Of a DNA stretch of 64,000 nt, positions 25,301 through 35,197 are shown piece after piece; the first letter of the stretch is position 1; every line of letters starts with the position of its first letter. Source of the DNA: Ciceribacter sp. L1K22. Lineage in GTDB: Bacteria; Pseudomonadota; Alphaproteobacteria; Rhizobiales; Rhizobiaceae. The stretch is from positions 806,001-870,000 of the forward strand of contig NZ_JAGFPK010000002.1 in NCBI RefSeq assembly GCF_017599385.1. Reading direction: 5' to 3'. The notes beneath the pieces were generated by a model that did no database searches, was not told where the DNA came from, and was given only the letters and a program-made list of their open reading frames with translations. Made by a program: the position numbers and the translations under genes.

Positions 25301-26329
25301 TCATTCGAGCAGTCGGAACTCGAGCATGAGATTACGCTGCAGGATCGAATGGTTGTCATCGGATACCAGGATGATGCGGATCGAACCGTCAGCGTCCTTA
25401 ACGACATCGATACCTTCCATGTTGTCGATCTCGTCGCGAAGATCGGCTTCCAGCAGAATCTCGCCATCGACCAGGGCTCCCGGCCTGATCGTTCTCCCGT
25501 CGATAAGGCGAATACGCATGCCGACACCGGTTGCGAGCGAAAAGCGGCGCTCAAGCAACAGGAGGTCGCCATTCGGAAGGAAAGCACCGTCGGTAACATC
25601 GAACTCGTCGCGGCGAACGACCTTGAACACACCCTTCATCGGACCGTCAACGATGCCGGCGAAGAGATGCCCATCATCGTCGACGCTGCGTTCGGCGACA
25701 GCAACCAGGGCGCCAGCCAGAGGACTGCTCTTCGGGGCGACCGCCAACGTCTCCAGCCCGCCATTACCCCTCAACTCGCGAATGGAGAAGGGAAGCTGCA
25801 GCGACCGCAAGGGGCGGCTCGATACAGGATTGTCGGCCGGATAGACGTCGATCCGGTGCCGTTGTTCGAAGCCGACCAGAACCTGCGCCTTTCGAAGCGC
25901 CAGGCTTTCGGCGTCCATGTTGGCTTTGCCGGGATTGCTGCGCCCTGCAGCGTCCGTCATGGGCGAAATTTCGGCATTTTCTATTCCGGAGATGCGCCCG
26001 TCTGAGTCACGGACGACCGTCCCGGTGAACCAGTGGCCGGTATCCAGCACTCCAATATAACTATTCCCTTCTACAAATCGGATCGAGGACCAGGCTCCGA
26101 ACAACGGCTCCGCTGAAGAAAGTTCCATACCACCGACGAATTCCAGCGCACCGAGACGATTGTCGGGTACACCGGATCTAAACACGGTGATCGGAGTTGC
26201 ATGTACCTGAACCGGCAAAGCCTGGGCGACACTTGCGGAGGAGAGCAAAAACGCCGAGGCGAACAACTGAAGTCTGCGTGCGAAGCAAGGCAAAGGGGCA
26301 ATCCGGCTGAGAAGACAAGCGTGTGTCAT
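25301..26329 (-). CDS. Secreted phytase-like (esterase-like activity) protein
   Basis: 342 residues. A signal peptide (about residues 18-38, ending SVAQA|LP) is followed by a Phytase-like (PF13449-type) beta-propeller: VFRSGVPDNRLGALEFVGGMEL, LGALEFV, DAESLAL, GNGGLETLAVAP, DGAFLPNGDLLLLERRFS and DNMEGIDVVKDADG are the repeated blade signatures. Annotated relatives are called 'esterase-like activity of phytase family' although no substrate is proven. The start MTHACLL (26329) is chosen; 14 more codons are open upstream. It diverges from the 149-residue unknown gene with 118 bases between them. Confidence 0.83.
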   Translation of the reverse strand: MTHACLLSRIAPLPCFARRLQLFASAFLLSSASVAQALPVQVHATPITVFRSGVPDNRLGALEFVGGMELSSAEPLFGAWSSIRFVEGNSYIGVLDTGHWFTGTVVRDSDGRISGIENAEISPMTDAAGRSNPGKANMDAESLALRKAQVLVGFEQRHRIDVYPADNPVSSRPLRSLQLPFSIRELRGNGGLETLAVAPKSSPLAGALVAVAERSVDDDGHLFAGIVDGPMKGVFKVVRRDEFDVTDGAFLPNGDLLLLERRFSLATGVGMRIRLIDGRTIRPGALVDGEILLEADLRDEIDNMEGIDVVKDADGSIRIILVSDDNHSILQRNLMLEFRLLE

Positions 26330-26447
26330 ACGGCAACTCGATGGGCGCGGCAACGCGTGGTCAAGCCCCATGGCGACGCCCAGCCACGGACAAGGCAGAA
26401 GGGGCAGATTCGCAGACAGCGATCAAAACGCAACAGGACAACACGTC

Positions 26448-26897
26448 ATGACCAGCATCAACGCGGTGGGCAACGCCGCCATCTCTCCCACCTTCAAGCC
26501 TGCAACCGCAAACGATTTCGACACCTGGTTCCAGGATGTCCTGCAGGGATATGCGAAGAACGGCGGAGCTCCAGACAGCAATCTAATCTATGACGAATCG
26601 TCTGAGGGTGGGCTTTACGGCGATACGGCTGACCCGCTCGTGCAAGACCGGCGCGATCAGTTCGCCGAGTGGGTGAACATGTCGCTCGCCGAAAAGCTCA
26701 GGGCTCAATATCTCGAAGCGAACGGTCTGACCGAAGAGAGCCTGGAGGCAATGCCGCCGGAGGAGCGGAAGGCCATCGAGGATGCGATTACGGAATACAT
26801 CGAGGAAGAAATGAAGCGACAGGCAGGGGCCGACGGAAGAAGACCCGACACCGACCCGGTCGCGGATTTTGTCGCGACAAACGCCACCGACGTTTAA
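26448..26897 (+). CDS. Hypothetical acidic protein, 149 residues
   Basis: I do not recognise this family. The protein has no signal or membrane helix. It is strongly acidic, with a Gly/Asn/Asp-rich first half and a helical Glu-rich second half ([28 protein letters not shown]). Codon use fits the neighbours. The start at 26448 is chosen because in the longer frame from 26370 the added residues look like antisense noise. Its TAA stop and the cobT stop overlap through the palindrome TTAA, so the two genes converge with a 4-base overlap. Confidence 0.62.
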   Translation: MTSINAVGNAAISPTFKPATANDFDTWFQDVLQGYAKNGGAPDSNLIYDESSEGGLYGDTADPLVQDRRDQFAEWVNMSLAEKLRAQYLEANGLTEESLEAMPPEERKAIEDAITEYIEEEMKRQAGADGRRPDTDPVADFVATNATDV

Positions 26898-28777
26898 CGC
26901 GACCGGCGGCCGGCGCCGGCCTTGTCCTCGAACAGGGCAGCGAGTTGCTCTGTCATCGCGCCAGCAAGTTCGTCGGCATCGACGATGGTCACAGCGCGGC
27001 TGTAGTAGCGCGTCACATCATGGCCGATACCGATTGCCAGAAGTTCGACCGGGGAACGGGTTTCAATTTGGTCGATCACGGCACGCAGATGCCGTTCCAA
27101 ATAATTCCCCGGATTGACGGACAGCGTCGAGTCATCCACCGGCGCGCCATCGGAGATCATCATCAGGATCTTGCGCTGCTCGCGACGGGCAATCAGTCTG
27201 TTATGCGCCCACATCAGCGCCTCGCCGTCGATATTCTCCTTGAGCAGACCCTCTCGCATCATCAGGCCGAGATTGCGGCGCGAGCGGCGCCACGGGGTGT
27301 CGGCCGATTTGTAGATGATGTGACGCAGGTCGTTGAGGCGGCCCGGCGTGGCTGGCTTGCCGCCGGCCAGCCACTTCTCGCGGCTCTGTCCGCCCTTCCA
27401 TGCTTTTGTGGTAAATCCGAGGATTTCCACCTTCACCCCGCAGCGCTCCAGCGTCCGCGCCAGGATGTCCGCGCAGGTCGCGGCGACCGTGATCGGCCGG
27501 CCGCGCATGGAGCCTGAATTGTCGATCACGAGCGTGACGACGGTGTCGCGGAACTGCGTGTCGCGCTCCATCTTGAACGACAGCGGCTGCATCGGATCGA
27601 TGACCATGCGTACGAGCCGCGCGCTGTCCAGATAACCTTCTTCCAGATCGAAGTCCCAGGACCGGTTCTGCTGCGCCATCAGGCGGCGCTGCAGACGGTT
27701 GGCGAGGCGCCCGACGGCGCCCTGAAGGTGAGCGAGCTGCTTGTCGAGGAAGGCGCGCAGGCGGTCGAGTTCTGCCTCGTCGCAAAGCTCTTCCGCGGTG
27801 ATGATTTCGTCGAACTCGGTTGTGAAAACCTTGTAATCGACCTTCTCGTTGAAATCGTCGAACGGGCTGGCAGGGCGACGCATCTCGCCGGGTGTCTCGG
27901 ATTCCTCGTCGCCCTCATCGGAAAGATCGTCGTCGGAAATCTCCGCGCCGTCCATCTCCCCATCTTCCATCTGCTCTTGCGAGGCCTCGCTGTCCTCCGC
28001 GGGCGCCTGCTCGGAACCGGCTTCCTCTTCCGCCGAGTTTTGGTCCTCCTCGTTGGAGCGGGGTTGCTCCTCGTCGGTGGTTTCCTCTTCCTGGCTTTCC
28101 TCGGTATCATCGCCGAGGTCTTCGGCCATTTCCATCGCGCTCAGCATGTGGCGGATCGCCTTGGCGAACGCCTGCTGGTCCTCCATGGCACCGCGAAGAG
28201 ACGACAGGTCGCCGCCGCCCTTTTCCTCGATGTAGGGACGCCAGAGATCAAGGACCTGACCCGCGCTTGCCGGCGCCTTCTCGCCCGTCAGCGTCTCGCG
28301 CACCAGCATGGCAACGGCTTCGGCGAGCGGAGCGTCTTCCTGCCGAGAGATGCCTGCGAAATTCGCCTTGGCATACTTTTCGGAGTTCATGGCCGACATA
28401 TTGGCGGCCATGCCGCTCATCCGCAGCGCACCGATCGACTCGACCCGGGCCTGCTCCACCGCATCGAAGACGGCGCGTGCATCAGCGCCTTGCGGAGCAA
28501 GAGCCGCATGGACCTTCTGGTCGTGGCAGGCAAGGCGCAGCGCCATGGAATCGCCGAGGCCGCGCGTGATCGCCAGTTCCTGCGCTGTCGGCCGCTTGGA
28601 GAGTTCCGGCAGCCGCACGCGTTCACCCGCAAGACCCGGACGTTCGTTGGCGAACACAACCTCGACCTCGGCATCACCCGCGATTGACCGGACGCAGCCG
28701 GTAACGGCGCGCCGGAATGGCTCTGTATCCACCATTGTACCGGGCTTCGCCCGTGTATTGTCACCGCGGCCTGCCAT
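26894..28777 (-). CDS. cobT: Cobaltochelatase subunit CobT
   Basis: A 627-residue subunit of the aerobic ATP-dependent cobaltochelatase that inserts Co(II) into hydrogenobyrinic acid a,c-diamide for vitamin B12. An N-terminal helical part (about 1-200) leads to a very acidic stretch (about 220-320, many Glu/Asp/Ser) and a C-terminal von Willebrand A domain. The MIDAS motif D-N-S-G-S starts at Asp419 ([12 protein letters not shown]), with the later WAHNRL and [10 protein letters not shown]. The start at 28777 fits the usual length; an open frame runs 36 codons further. cobS ends 8 bases upstream, the usual cobS-cobT order. Confidence 0.95.
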   Translation of the reverse strand: MAGRGDNTRAKPGTMVDTEPFRRAVTGCVRSIAGDAEVEVVFANERPGLAGERVRLPELSKRPTAQELAITRGLGDSMALRLACHDQKVHAALAPQGADARAVFDAVEQARVESIGALRMSGMAANMSAMNSEKYAKANFAGISRQEDAPLAEAVAMLVRETLTGEKAPASAGQVLDLWRPYIEEKGGGDLSSLRGAMEDQQAFAKAIRHMLSAMEMAEDLGDDTEESQEEETTDEEQPRSNEEDQNSAEEEAGSEQAPAEDSEASQEQMEDGEMDGAEISDDDLSDEGDEESETPGEMRRPASPFDDFNEKVDYKVFTTEFDEIITAEELCDEAELDRLRAFLDKQLAHLQGAVGRLANRLQRRLMAQQNRSWDFDLEEGYLDSARLVRMVIDPMQPLSFKMERDTQFRDTVVTLVIDNSGSMRGRPITVAATCADILARTLERCGVKVEILGFTTKAWKGGQSREKWLAGGKPATPGRLNDLRHIIYKSADTPWRRSRRNLGLMMREGLLKENIDGEALMWAHNRLIARREQRKILMMISDGAPVDDSTLSVNPGNYLERHLRAVIDQIETRSPVELLAIGIGHDVTRYYSRAVTIVDADELAGAMTEQLAALFEDKAGAGRRSR

Positions 28778-28785
28778 GCTTGAGA

Positions 28786-29778
28786 TTACGCTCCCAGAAC
28801 GATGTTGGCAGCGCTTTCCTTGAGCTCCGTGCCGAAGACGCGCTGGTACTGCTCGGCCACCAGCGTCCGCTCGAGTTCGTCGCACTTGTTGAGGAAGGTG
28901 ATCCGGAAGGCAAACGACACGTCGCCGAAGATCTCGGCATTTTCCGCCCAGGTGATCACGGTACGCGGGCTCATGACCGTCGACAGGTCGCCATTCATGA
29001 ATGCGGAGCGCGTGAGATCGGCAAGGCGAACCATCTTCGAGACCGTGTCGCGGCCGCCCTCATTTGCCGCGAAGCTCTTCACTTTCGCCAGGATGATATC
29101 GACTTCGTGCTCATGCGGCAGGTAGTTCAGCGTCGTCACGATAGACCAGCGGTCCATCTGTGCCTGGTTGATCTGCTGCGTGCCGTGATAGAGACCCGTT
29201 GTGTCGCCAAGTCCGATCGTGTTGGCTGTCGCAAAGAGACGGAACGCCGGGTGCGGACGGATGACGCGGCTCTGGTCGAGCAGCGTCAGGCGGCCGGACG
29301 ATTCCAGCACGCGCTGGATGACGAACATCACGTCCGGACGACCGGCGTCATATTCGTCGAAAACCAGCGCGACATTGTGCTGGTATGCCCAGGGCAGGAT
29401 GCCGTCCTTGAACTCGGTAATCTGCTTGCCATCCTTCAGGACAATCGCGTCCTTGCCGACGAGGTCGATACGGCTGACATGGCTGTCGAGGTTGACGCGC
29501 ACGCAAGGCCAGTTCAGCCGGGCAGCGACCTGCTCGATATGCGTCGACTTTCCGGTGCCGTGATAGCCGGTCACCATGACGCGGCGATTGTGGGCAAACC
29601 CGGCGAGGATGGCGAGCGTGGTCTCGCGGTCGAACAAATAATCGGGATCGAGATCCGGCACATAGGCGTCGCCCTGGGAATAGGCCGGCACGCGGATGTC
29701 GCTGTCGATTCCGAAGACTTCCCGCACCGAAACCGTCGTGTCGGGAAGATTGGTGATATCAAGGTCAATTTTGCTCAT
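28786..29778 (-). CDS. cobS: Cobaltochelatase subunit CobS
   Basis: 330 residues, the AAA+ ATPase subunit of aerobic cobaltochelatase. Walker A is GYHGTGKST (71-79), Walker [10 protein letters not shown], and the sensor region [14 protein letters not shown] follows. CobS and CobT form a stacked hexameric complex that acts with CobN. Start MSKIDL is chosen over an upstream M 13 codons earlier. It is followed by cobT with 8 bases between them, and it is preceded on the same strand by the J-domain gene with about 60 bases between them. Confidence 0.96.
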   Translation of the reverse strand: MSKIDLDITNLPDTTVSVREVFGIDSDIRVPAYSQGDAYVPDLDPDYLFDRETTLAILAGFAHNRRVMVTGYHGTGKSTHIEQVAARLNWPCVRVNLDSHVSRIDLVGKDAIVLKDGKQITEFKDGILPWAYQHNVALVFDEYDAGRPDVMFVIQRVLESSGRLTLLDQSRVIRPHPAFRLFATANTIGLGDTTGLYHGTQQINQAQMDRWSIVTTLNYLPHEHEVDIILAKVKSFAANEGGRDTVSKMVRLADLTRSAFMNGDLSTVMSPRTVITWAENAEIFGDVSFAFRITFLNKCDELERTLVAEQYQRVFGTELKESAANIVLGA

Positions 29779-29840
29779 CGTCACTCCACGCCGGTCGGTC
29801 CGATCGGCCGCCTGCAAAGTCCAATTCCTAGCTTTTTCGC

Positions 29841-30464
29841 TTAACAGAAACCAGCCTGCTTTAACAATTGATACGCCTGAATGACAGCGCGAAAACGCTC
29901 TTCCGAGCCACGATCTCCGCCATTTGCGTCAGGATGGTGTTTTTTTACCAACTCCTTGTAACGGCTCTTGATCTCGGTCGCTGTGGCGCTGCCGGCAAGC
30001 CCAAGAGTATCGAAGGCCTTCGCCTCGAGCGTCTTCAGCTTGCGCGCCTGCGGAAAACGCGGCGATGTGCCGCGACCCTGGCCGACGAAGCCGAAGGGGT
30101 CCTTAACGCGGGCGTTTGACGCGGCTGATCCGGAGCGCAGCGTAGAGTGCAACGGAGAAGATTTGGCGGACTTATTCACTCCGATCGTCCACGTTGGGCG
30201 ATGACCCGTGATCGCCTCCTTCTGATAACGCGCGATCTCGGTATCGGACAGGCCGGAAAAATAGTTGTAGCCTTTGTTGTATTCCTTCACGTGCTCGAAG
30301 CAGAACAGAAAGAACTGCCCCTCGGCGTGCCGGCCGACGGGAGCACGGTGGACGCCCGGCCGATCGCATCCGTCCCATTGGCACGTGGGTTCGACAGGCT
30401 CCTGTTCGCGCTCAATCTTGCGGCGCGTGCGGATTCTGTCGAAATATTTCGAGTCGAGTTTCAT
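29841..30464 (-). CDS. J-domain protein with a cysteine/histidine-rich N-terminal part
   Basis: 207 residues. The C-terminal J domain (about 148-205) has the HPD tripeptide at 177-179 in [11 protein letters not shown], needed to stimulate DnaK. There is no Gly/Phe region or DnaJ zinc finger, so it is not DnaJ itself. The N-terminal part carries C28-x4-C33, H39, H46 and C55-x2-H58, a set that could bind a metal. Such proteins are conserved between cobS and bolA in Rhizobiales. Partner and substrate are unknown. Divergent from bolA by 95 bases. Confidence 0.86.
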   Translation of the reverse strand: MKLDSKYFDRIRTRRKIEREQEPVEPTCQWDGCDRPGVHRAPVGRHAEGQFFLFCFEHVKEYNKGYNYFSGLSDTEIARYQKEAITGHRPTWTIGVNKSAKSSPLHSTLRSGSAASNARVKDPFGFVGQGRGTSPRFPQARKLKTLEAKAFDTLGLAGSATATEIKSRYKELVKKHHPDANGGDRGSEERFRAVIQAYQLLKQAGFC

Positions 30465-30559
30465 CTGACAATTATGGTGCTTTGCCGAAAGGCCGACAAG
30501 AATTGACAAATCGGATTTATGTCGGCTTGGTGGGACGTTTGTGAGGTAGGTTGAAACGG

Positions 30560-30841
30560 ATGTCGGTCAAGAACGCCATCGAAACAAAATTGTCTACGGG
30601 ACTGGCTCCCGACCGGCTTGTCGTGATCGATGAAAGCGGTCTTCACGCAGGTCACGGTCCACGGATGGACGGTACCGGGGAGACGCATATGCGTATCCGT
30701 ATCGTATCCCCCGCCTTTGCCGGGCTTACGCGCGTCGCGCGTCACCGCGCGGTGACTGATTTGCTGAAAGCGGAATTCGATGCGGGGCTGCACGCGCTCG
30801 CCATCGAGGCGTCGGCTCCCGGGGAGCCGACGCGCTGGTAA
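30560..30841 (+). CDS. bolA: BolA family protein
   Basis: 93 residues. Characteristic features are the N-terminal amphipathic helix (KNAIETKLSTGLAP), the HMRIRIVSPAFAGLTRVARHR core with the conserved His that can bind iron-sulfur clusters with a monothiol glutaredoxin, and the ending FDAGLHALAIEA. BolA proteins act in iron homeostasis and stress/morphology. No partner glutaredoxin is in the window. The last codons contain a perfect 11-bp hairpin (30809-30833). Converges on the CNNM gene with 9 bases between stops. Confidence 0.92.
   Translation: MSVKNAIETKLSTGLAPDRLVVIDESGLHAGHGPRMDGTGETHMRIRIVSPAFAGLTRVARHRAVTDLLKAEFDAGLHALAIEASAPGEPTRW
30809..30833. terminator. GC-rich hairpin at the bolA 3' end
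   Basis: GCGTCGGCTCC-CGG-GGAGCCGACGC: an 11-bp perfect stem inside the last codons of bolA. There is no T-run, so it is not a classical intrinsic terminator. It could slow polymerase between convergent genes or simply be a stable mRNA end. Confidence 0.4.
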
Positions 30842-30850
30842 CGTCCTGCG

Positions 30851-32155
30851 TCAGGCGGTCGCTTGGTCTTCAAGAGGACGGATCCGAATTCTGGTGATCC
30901 GGTTCCTTTCGCGTTTCATAACGATGAAGCGCTTCCCATGGAACGTGAAAGCCTGACGCTCGTCGGGAATAAGCTTTGATTCGTGGATCACCAGACCGGC
31001 GATGGTAGTTGCCTCATCGTCCGGAAGCTGCCAGTCCAGCGCCCGATTGAGGTCTCGGATCGGCACGGAACCGTCAACTACGATGGAACCGTCCGCCTCC
31101 TGGCGGACACCCTGAATCTCGATGTCGTGTTCGTCGGAAATATCACCAACGATTTCTTCGAGAATGTCTTCAAGCGTGACGATACCCTGGACTTCGCCAT
31201 ACTCGTCGACAACCACCGCGAAGTGTACCTTGCGCCTCAGAAAGGCGTTCAGCTGGTCCTTGAGGTTCGTCGTATCGGGAACAAACCATGGTCTTTGGGC
31301 AATCTTGACGATATCGAGGTTTTGAGGTTCCACCCCGGGCTCGGCCAGAGCGCGCAGCAAATCCTTGGCATGAACCACACCGATGATGTTGTCGGTCGAA
31401 CCGCGCCAAAGCGGCATGCGCGTGTAGGGACTTTCGAGCACGGCACGAACAGCCGTCTCCGGCGAATCATCAGCGTTGACGGCGCGCATCGAGGTCCGGT
31501 GGATCATGACGTCGGAGACTTCCAACTCGCCGAGATCGAGAACACCGCCGAGGCGGTCGCGATCGGCCTTCACGACGGAACCCTCGCGATGAAGAAGATC
31601 CACCGCACCGCGCAGTTCTTCATGTGCGGTCAGCATGGATGTTTCGCGCGAGAGCGTATGACCGAACAGCGCCAGGATCGCACGAACAATGTAGTTCACC
31701 GCTGAAGACAACGGCCCGACCACGATCACGAACATGCGAACAACAGGCGCCACGAAGAGAGCAAACCGCTCCGGCGCGGAAATCGCCCAGCTCTTCGGAA
31801 GGACCTCTGAGAAGATCACGAGCAGCACGGTCATCACGATCGTTGCGATGGCAACGCCAGAGTCGCCGAACAGGCCGAGGAACAGGCTGGTCGTCAGCGA
31901 GGATGCGAGAATGTTGACCAGATTGTTGCCGATCAACAGGGCTCCAATCAGTCGGTCGCGCCGTTCGATCAGGGCATTGACGACACCGGCTCTCACGTCG
32001 CCATTGCTCTCGATCGTGTGCATCCGCGCGCGCGACGTCGCCGTCAGAGCGGTCTCGGATCCGGAGAAAAAGCCCGAAGCAACGATCAGCGCCAGGATGG
32101 CGACGACAATGAGCCAGTATTCGGCGACGAGCGACAAGAACCAGTCAGCTGTCAT
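30851..32155 (-). CDS. CNNM/HlyC-CorC family protein (DUF21-CBS-CorC)
   Basis: 434 residues with the order DUF21 transmembrane domain (about 1-200, four helices), a pair of CBS domains (about 205-335, DVMIHRTSMRAVNAD and NIIGVVHAKDLL), and a C-terminal CorC_HlyC domain (350-430). Such proteins are linked to magnesium/cobalt efflux or resistance; 'hemolysin' is only a historic name. The start overlaps the aroB stop by 4 bases (ATGA on the minus strand), making it the third gene of aroK-aroB-CNNM. Confidence 0.92.
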   Translation of the reverse strand: MTADWFLSLVAEYWLIVVAILALIVASGFFSGSETALTATSRARMHTIESNGDVRAGVVNALIERRDRLIGALLIGNNLVNILASSLTTSLFLGLFGDSGVAIATIVMTVLLVIFSEVLPKSWAISAPERFALFVAPVVRMFVIVVGPLSSAVNYIVRAILALFGHTLSRETSMLTAHEELRGAVDLLHREGSVVKADRDRLGGVLDLGELEVSDVMIHRTSMRAVNADDSPETAVRAVLESPYTRMPLWRGSTDNIIGVVHAKDLLRALAEPGVEPQNLDIVKIAQRPWFVPDTTNLKDQLNAFLRRKVHFAVVVDEYGEVQGIVTLEDILEEIVGDISDEHDIEIQGVRQEADGSIVVDGSVPIRDLNRALDWQLPDDEATTIAGLVIHESKLIPDERQAFTFHGKRFIVMKRERNRITRIRIRPLEDQATA

Positions 32156-33279
32156 TGCGGATGTTTTTCCTCCAGGAACGTAACGACTTCGGAAGACGGA
32201 ACGTCGTTGGCGACGAACGATTGACCAACGCCACGCGTCAGGATGAAAGTGAGCTTGCCGCCGGTGACCTTCTTGTCCTGAGCGATCGCACGCATCAGCA
32301 CATCCGGCGGCGGCAGTTCGCCTGGAATATCGGACAGGCGAGTCGGCAGGCCAACGGTCTTCAGGTGCGATTCGACACGCTCGGCGTCGTCAGGGCTCGC
32401 GAGATTGAGGCGTGCCGAGAACTGATGCGCCAGCACCATACCGATCGCGACGCCCTCGCCATGCACGAGGCGACTGCTATCGTACTCGGTCGCTGCTTCC
32501 AGCGCATGCCCAAAGGTGTGCCCCAGATTGAGGAGCGCACGACGGCCCGTCTCGCGCTCGTCAGCGACCACGACCTCCGCCTTTGCCCGGCAACTTGTCG
32601 CGATCGCCTCAATCCGAGCCGCCCCGCCGGCGAACACGTCACGCCAGTTGCGTTCCAGCCAGGCGAAGAAGTCGGGCTTGTCGATCAGGCCGTATTTGGC
32701 GACTTCGGCGTACCCGGCGCGAAACTCGCGATCGCTGAGCGTCTGCAGCACGTCCGTGTCAGCCAGCACCAGATCCGGCTGGTTGAAGACGCCAATAAGG
32801 TTTTTGCCATGCCGCGTGTTTATTCCCGTCTTGCCACCAACAGATGAATCGACCTGCGACAACAGAGAGGTCGGCATCTGCACGAAGCGCACGCCACGCC
32901 GCACGATTCCGGCGGCAAAACCGGCAAGATCGCCGATCACGCCGCCGCCGAGGGCGATGACAGTGTCGTTGCGTTCGATCCTTGCCTCCAGAAGAGCATC
33001 GCAGACGCGGGTCAGATGCTCGAAGCTTTTGGTCTTCTCACCGGCAGGCAGAATGAGTGAGGTCGCGTCGATGCCGTCGGCTTCAAGGCCGTCCATAAGC
33101 GCTTCGAGATAATGATTGGCGACATTCTCGTCAGTGACGATCGCAGCCTTGCGACCCTTGATCCGCGTCGAGATCTCTCCGCCGGCGCGGCCGATCAGAC
33201 CGGGACCGATCAGGATGTCATAGGCACGGTCGCCCAGCGGCACATGGACCAGGCGCTCGGAAGTCTCGCTGCTTTTCAT
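32152..33279 (-). CDS. aroB: 3-dehydroquinate synthase
   Basis: 375 residues, the second step of the shikimate pathway: DAHP to 3-dehydroquinate with NAD and a divalent metal. The NAD-binding GGGVIGDLAGFAAGIVRRGV and the metal-site motifs (YAEVAKYG, LNLGHTFGHALE, LVHGEGVAIGM) are all present. The gene starts 4 bases inside the end of aroK (ATGA) and ends 4 bases inside the CNNM gene, so the three are translated together. Confidence 0.96.
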   Translation of the reverse strand: MKSSETSERLVHVPLGDRAYDILIGPGLIGRAGGEISTRIKGRKAAIVTDENVANHYLEALMDGLEADGIDATSLILPAGEKTKSFEHLTRVCDALLEARIERNDTVIALGGGVIGDLAGFAAGIVRRGVRFVQMPTSLLSQVDSSVGGKTGINTRHGKNLIGVFNQPDLVLADTDVLQTLSDREFRAGYAEVAKYGLIDKPDFFAWLERNWRDVFAGGAARIEAIATSCRAKAEVVVADERETGRRALLNLGHTFGHALEAATEYDSSRLVHGEGVAIGMVLAHQFSARLNLASPDDAERVESHLKTVGLPTRLSDIPGELPPPDVLMRAIAQDKKVTGGKLTFILTRGVGQSFVANDVPSSEVVTFLEEKHPQ

Positions 33280-33869
33280 GTCGTCTTCATACTTTCCTTC
33301 TTGAACGCCGCCACGGCCTCGAGAACCTCGTTCACGATGATCTCCTTGCGGACATCGCGGGACTGGATCGTGATGTCCGCGAGCCCATAGACCGGATACC
33401 GCTGGTTCATAAGGTTCTCCAGCGTCTGCTTAGGGTTCTCCGTTTTCAGCAGAGGCCGATGATCGCGCTTGTTGACGCGCTCCCACAGCACATCCAGATC
33501 CGCGCGAAGCCAAAGCGAGATGCCACCCTTCTCGATCTGACGCCGCGTGTTTTCGTTGATGAACGCGCCCCCGCCCGTTGAAATGACGCGAGGCCCCGAC
33601 TTTAGCAAGCGTTGAATGACCCGGGTTTCAAGCGCACGAAACTCCTGTTCCCCGTAGGCCGCGAAGAGTTCACTGATCGTCATCCGCGACACGCGTTCTA
33701 TTTCGGTATCGGTGTCAATGAACGGCAGCCCCATCTGGGTTGCCACCATGCGTCCGATCACGGACTTGCCAGCCCCCATAAGGCCAACGAAAACCAGGTT
33801 TCGCCGCCCGAGGGCATTCCGGGCCCTATCCCCGAGAGACAGGGCTATGGTCGAGGTCATGTCCGTCAT
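33276..33869 (-). CDS. aroK: Shikimate kinase
   Basis: 197 residues; phosphorylates shikimate. Walker A is GLMGAGKS (29-36), the shikimate-binding Asp is in IDTDTEIE and the arginine/GG sites are EFRALETRVIQ and VISTGGGAF. The family normally has about 175 residues; the extra N-terminal 22 residues are typical of rhizobial AroK. It leads the operon aroK-aroB-CNNM. Confidence 0.95.
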   Translation of the reverse strand: MTDMTSTIALSLGDRARNALGRRNLVFVGLMGAGKSVIGRMVATQMGLPFIDTDTEIERVSRMTISELFAAYGEQEFRALETRVIQRLLKSGPRVISTGGGAFINENTRRQIEKGGISLWLRADLDVLWERVNKRDHRPLLKTENPKQTLENLMNQRYPVYGLADITIQSRDVRKEIIVNEVLEAVAAFKKESMKTT

Positions 33870-34008
33870 CTGGCGTCTTTACGTCTCCACCCGAACGGTA
33901 TTGTTGTTTCCGTCCATGCCGTCAAGCCGAGGCGGTGAAAAGAGCGCGCGCCTTGCACTCGCGCACGAGGTTCTTCATATACTCCAGCACGTCCAAAAGG
34001 TGAGCCGG

Positions 34009-34161
34009 ATGCCCACACTGTTCCGCTTTCTGTTTTTCTGTGTCACCGCGGCGGCCGCGGTCTACGGGCTGATGTTTGCGCTCGTGGTCTTTGTCGAACC
34101 ACGCGAGCGTGACGTGGTCGTGCGCATACCGTCTGAGCGGGTGAATCCGCAAAACCCCTGA
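34009..34161 (+). CDS. Small single-span membrane protein, 50 residues
   Basis: [20 protein letters not shown] begins the protein. One membrane helix covers about residues 5-29, followed by a 20-residue charged tail ([18 protein letters not shown]). An in-frame GTG lies further upstream, but the basic-hydrophobic start fits ATG 34009. It stands between divergent aroK and xerD, 25 bases before xerD. A very similar small protein occurs at this place in other Rhizobiaceae to my knowledge; function is not known. Call based on composition and position. Confidence 0.6.
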   Translation: MPTLFRFLFFCVTAAAAVYGLMFALVVFVEPRERDVVVRIPSERVNPQNP

Positions 34162-34186
34162 GCCTCAAACTTCGGAAGGATGCGAC

Positions 34187-35134
34187 TTGAAGGATCTCGG
34201 CGGAGCGCATATCGAGTCGTTTCTCGAAATGATGAGCGCGGAACGCGGGGCTGCCGGAAATACGCTCGCAGCTTATGAGCGCGACCTGGATGATCTCAGG
34301 GACTTCCTTACATCACGACAAGCCTCAGTGACCACCGCGAGCGCTCCGGACTTGTCTGCCTATCTCGGCGATCTTGAAGGTCGCGGCTTCGAGCCGACAT
34401 CGCAGGCCCGGCGTCTTTCGTCCATGCGACAGTTCTACAAGTTTCTCTACGCGGAGGGTCTCCGGGAGGACGATCCGACGGCCACACTCGACGCCCCTCG
34501 GAAACGCAGACCTCTGCCCAAGACCCTCTCTATGGAACAGGTGGATCGGTTGCTTGCCCTGGCTGCTGAAGAGGCCCGCCAGCCGGGAAAGGGTCAGTTG
34601 CAGCGACTGCGTCTGCTGGCCTTGCTCGAACTCCTCTATGCGACCGGCATGCGTGTTAGCGAGTTGGTGGCGCTTCCAGCGACCGTATTGTCCCGCACGG
34701 AAGGCTTTCTGTTGATCAAGGGCAAGGGTAACAAGGAGCGTCTGGTGCCGCTCTCGCGTCCTGCAAAGGAGTCCCTTGCAACGTACGGTCATGCCCTGAC
34801 AGAAGAAGATCCCGATCTCGCGGCGGAAAGCCCCTGGTTGTTTCCTGCCGCCAGCAAGGAAGGCTACCTACCGAGACAGGTGTTCGCGCGCGATCTCAAG
34901 GACCTCGCTGCACGCTCTGGCCTACCATCGGCCGCCGTGTCGCCGCACGTCCTGCGCCACGCCTTCGCGAGCCACCTGCTGCAGAATGGCGCTGATCTGC
35001 GCGTCGTGCAGGAACTACTGGGTCACAGCGACATTTCGACGACACAAATCTATACGCATGTACTGGAAGAAAGGCTACGGCAGGTGGTTGAAACCCATCA
35101 CCCTCTTGCCAAACAGGCCAAAAAGCAGGATTAG
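34187..35134 (+). CDS. xerD: Site-specific tyrosine recombinase XerD
   Basis: 315 residues. All six catalytic residues of tyrosine recombinases can be seen: Arg156 (TGMRVSEL), Lys180 ([12 protein letters not shown]), His254 and Arg257 (HVLRHAF), His280 (LGHSD) and the nucleophile Tyr289 (TTQIYTHV). The N-terminal SAM-like DNA-binding domain spans about 1-105. XerD with XerC resolves chromosome dimers at dif. The start is TTG 34187, with GGAAGGA about 6 bases upstream (the ATG at 34180 is out of frame). No dif sequence was found here. Confidence 0.94.
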   Translation: MKDLGGAHIESFLEMMSAERGAAGNTLAAYERDLDDLRDFLTSRQASVTTASAPDLSAYLGDLEGRGFEPTSQARRLSSMRQFYKFLYAEGLREDDPTATLDAPRKRRPLPKTLSMEQVDRLLALAAEEARQPGKGQLQRLRLLALLELLYATGMRVSELVALPATVLSRTEGFLLIKGKGNKERLVPLSRPAKESLATYGHALTEEDPDLAAESPWLFPAASKEGYLPRQVFARDLKDLAARSGLPSAAVSPHVLRHAFASHLLQNGADLRVVQELLGHSDISTTQIYTHVLEERLRQVVETHHPLAKQAKKQD

Positions 35135-35197
35135 GACCGCCAACAGCCGGTACCACGCTCCCCGTGCAGACGGGCCAAACGATCGGAAACGGATTTA

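Noticed and set aside
27728..28687. Open frame of 319 codons antisense to cobT
   Set aside because: Composition mirrors the acidic repeats of cobT; no start signal or domain.
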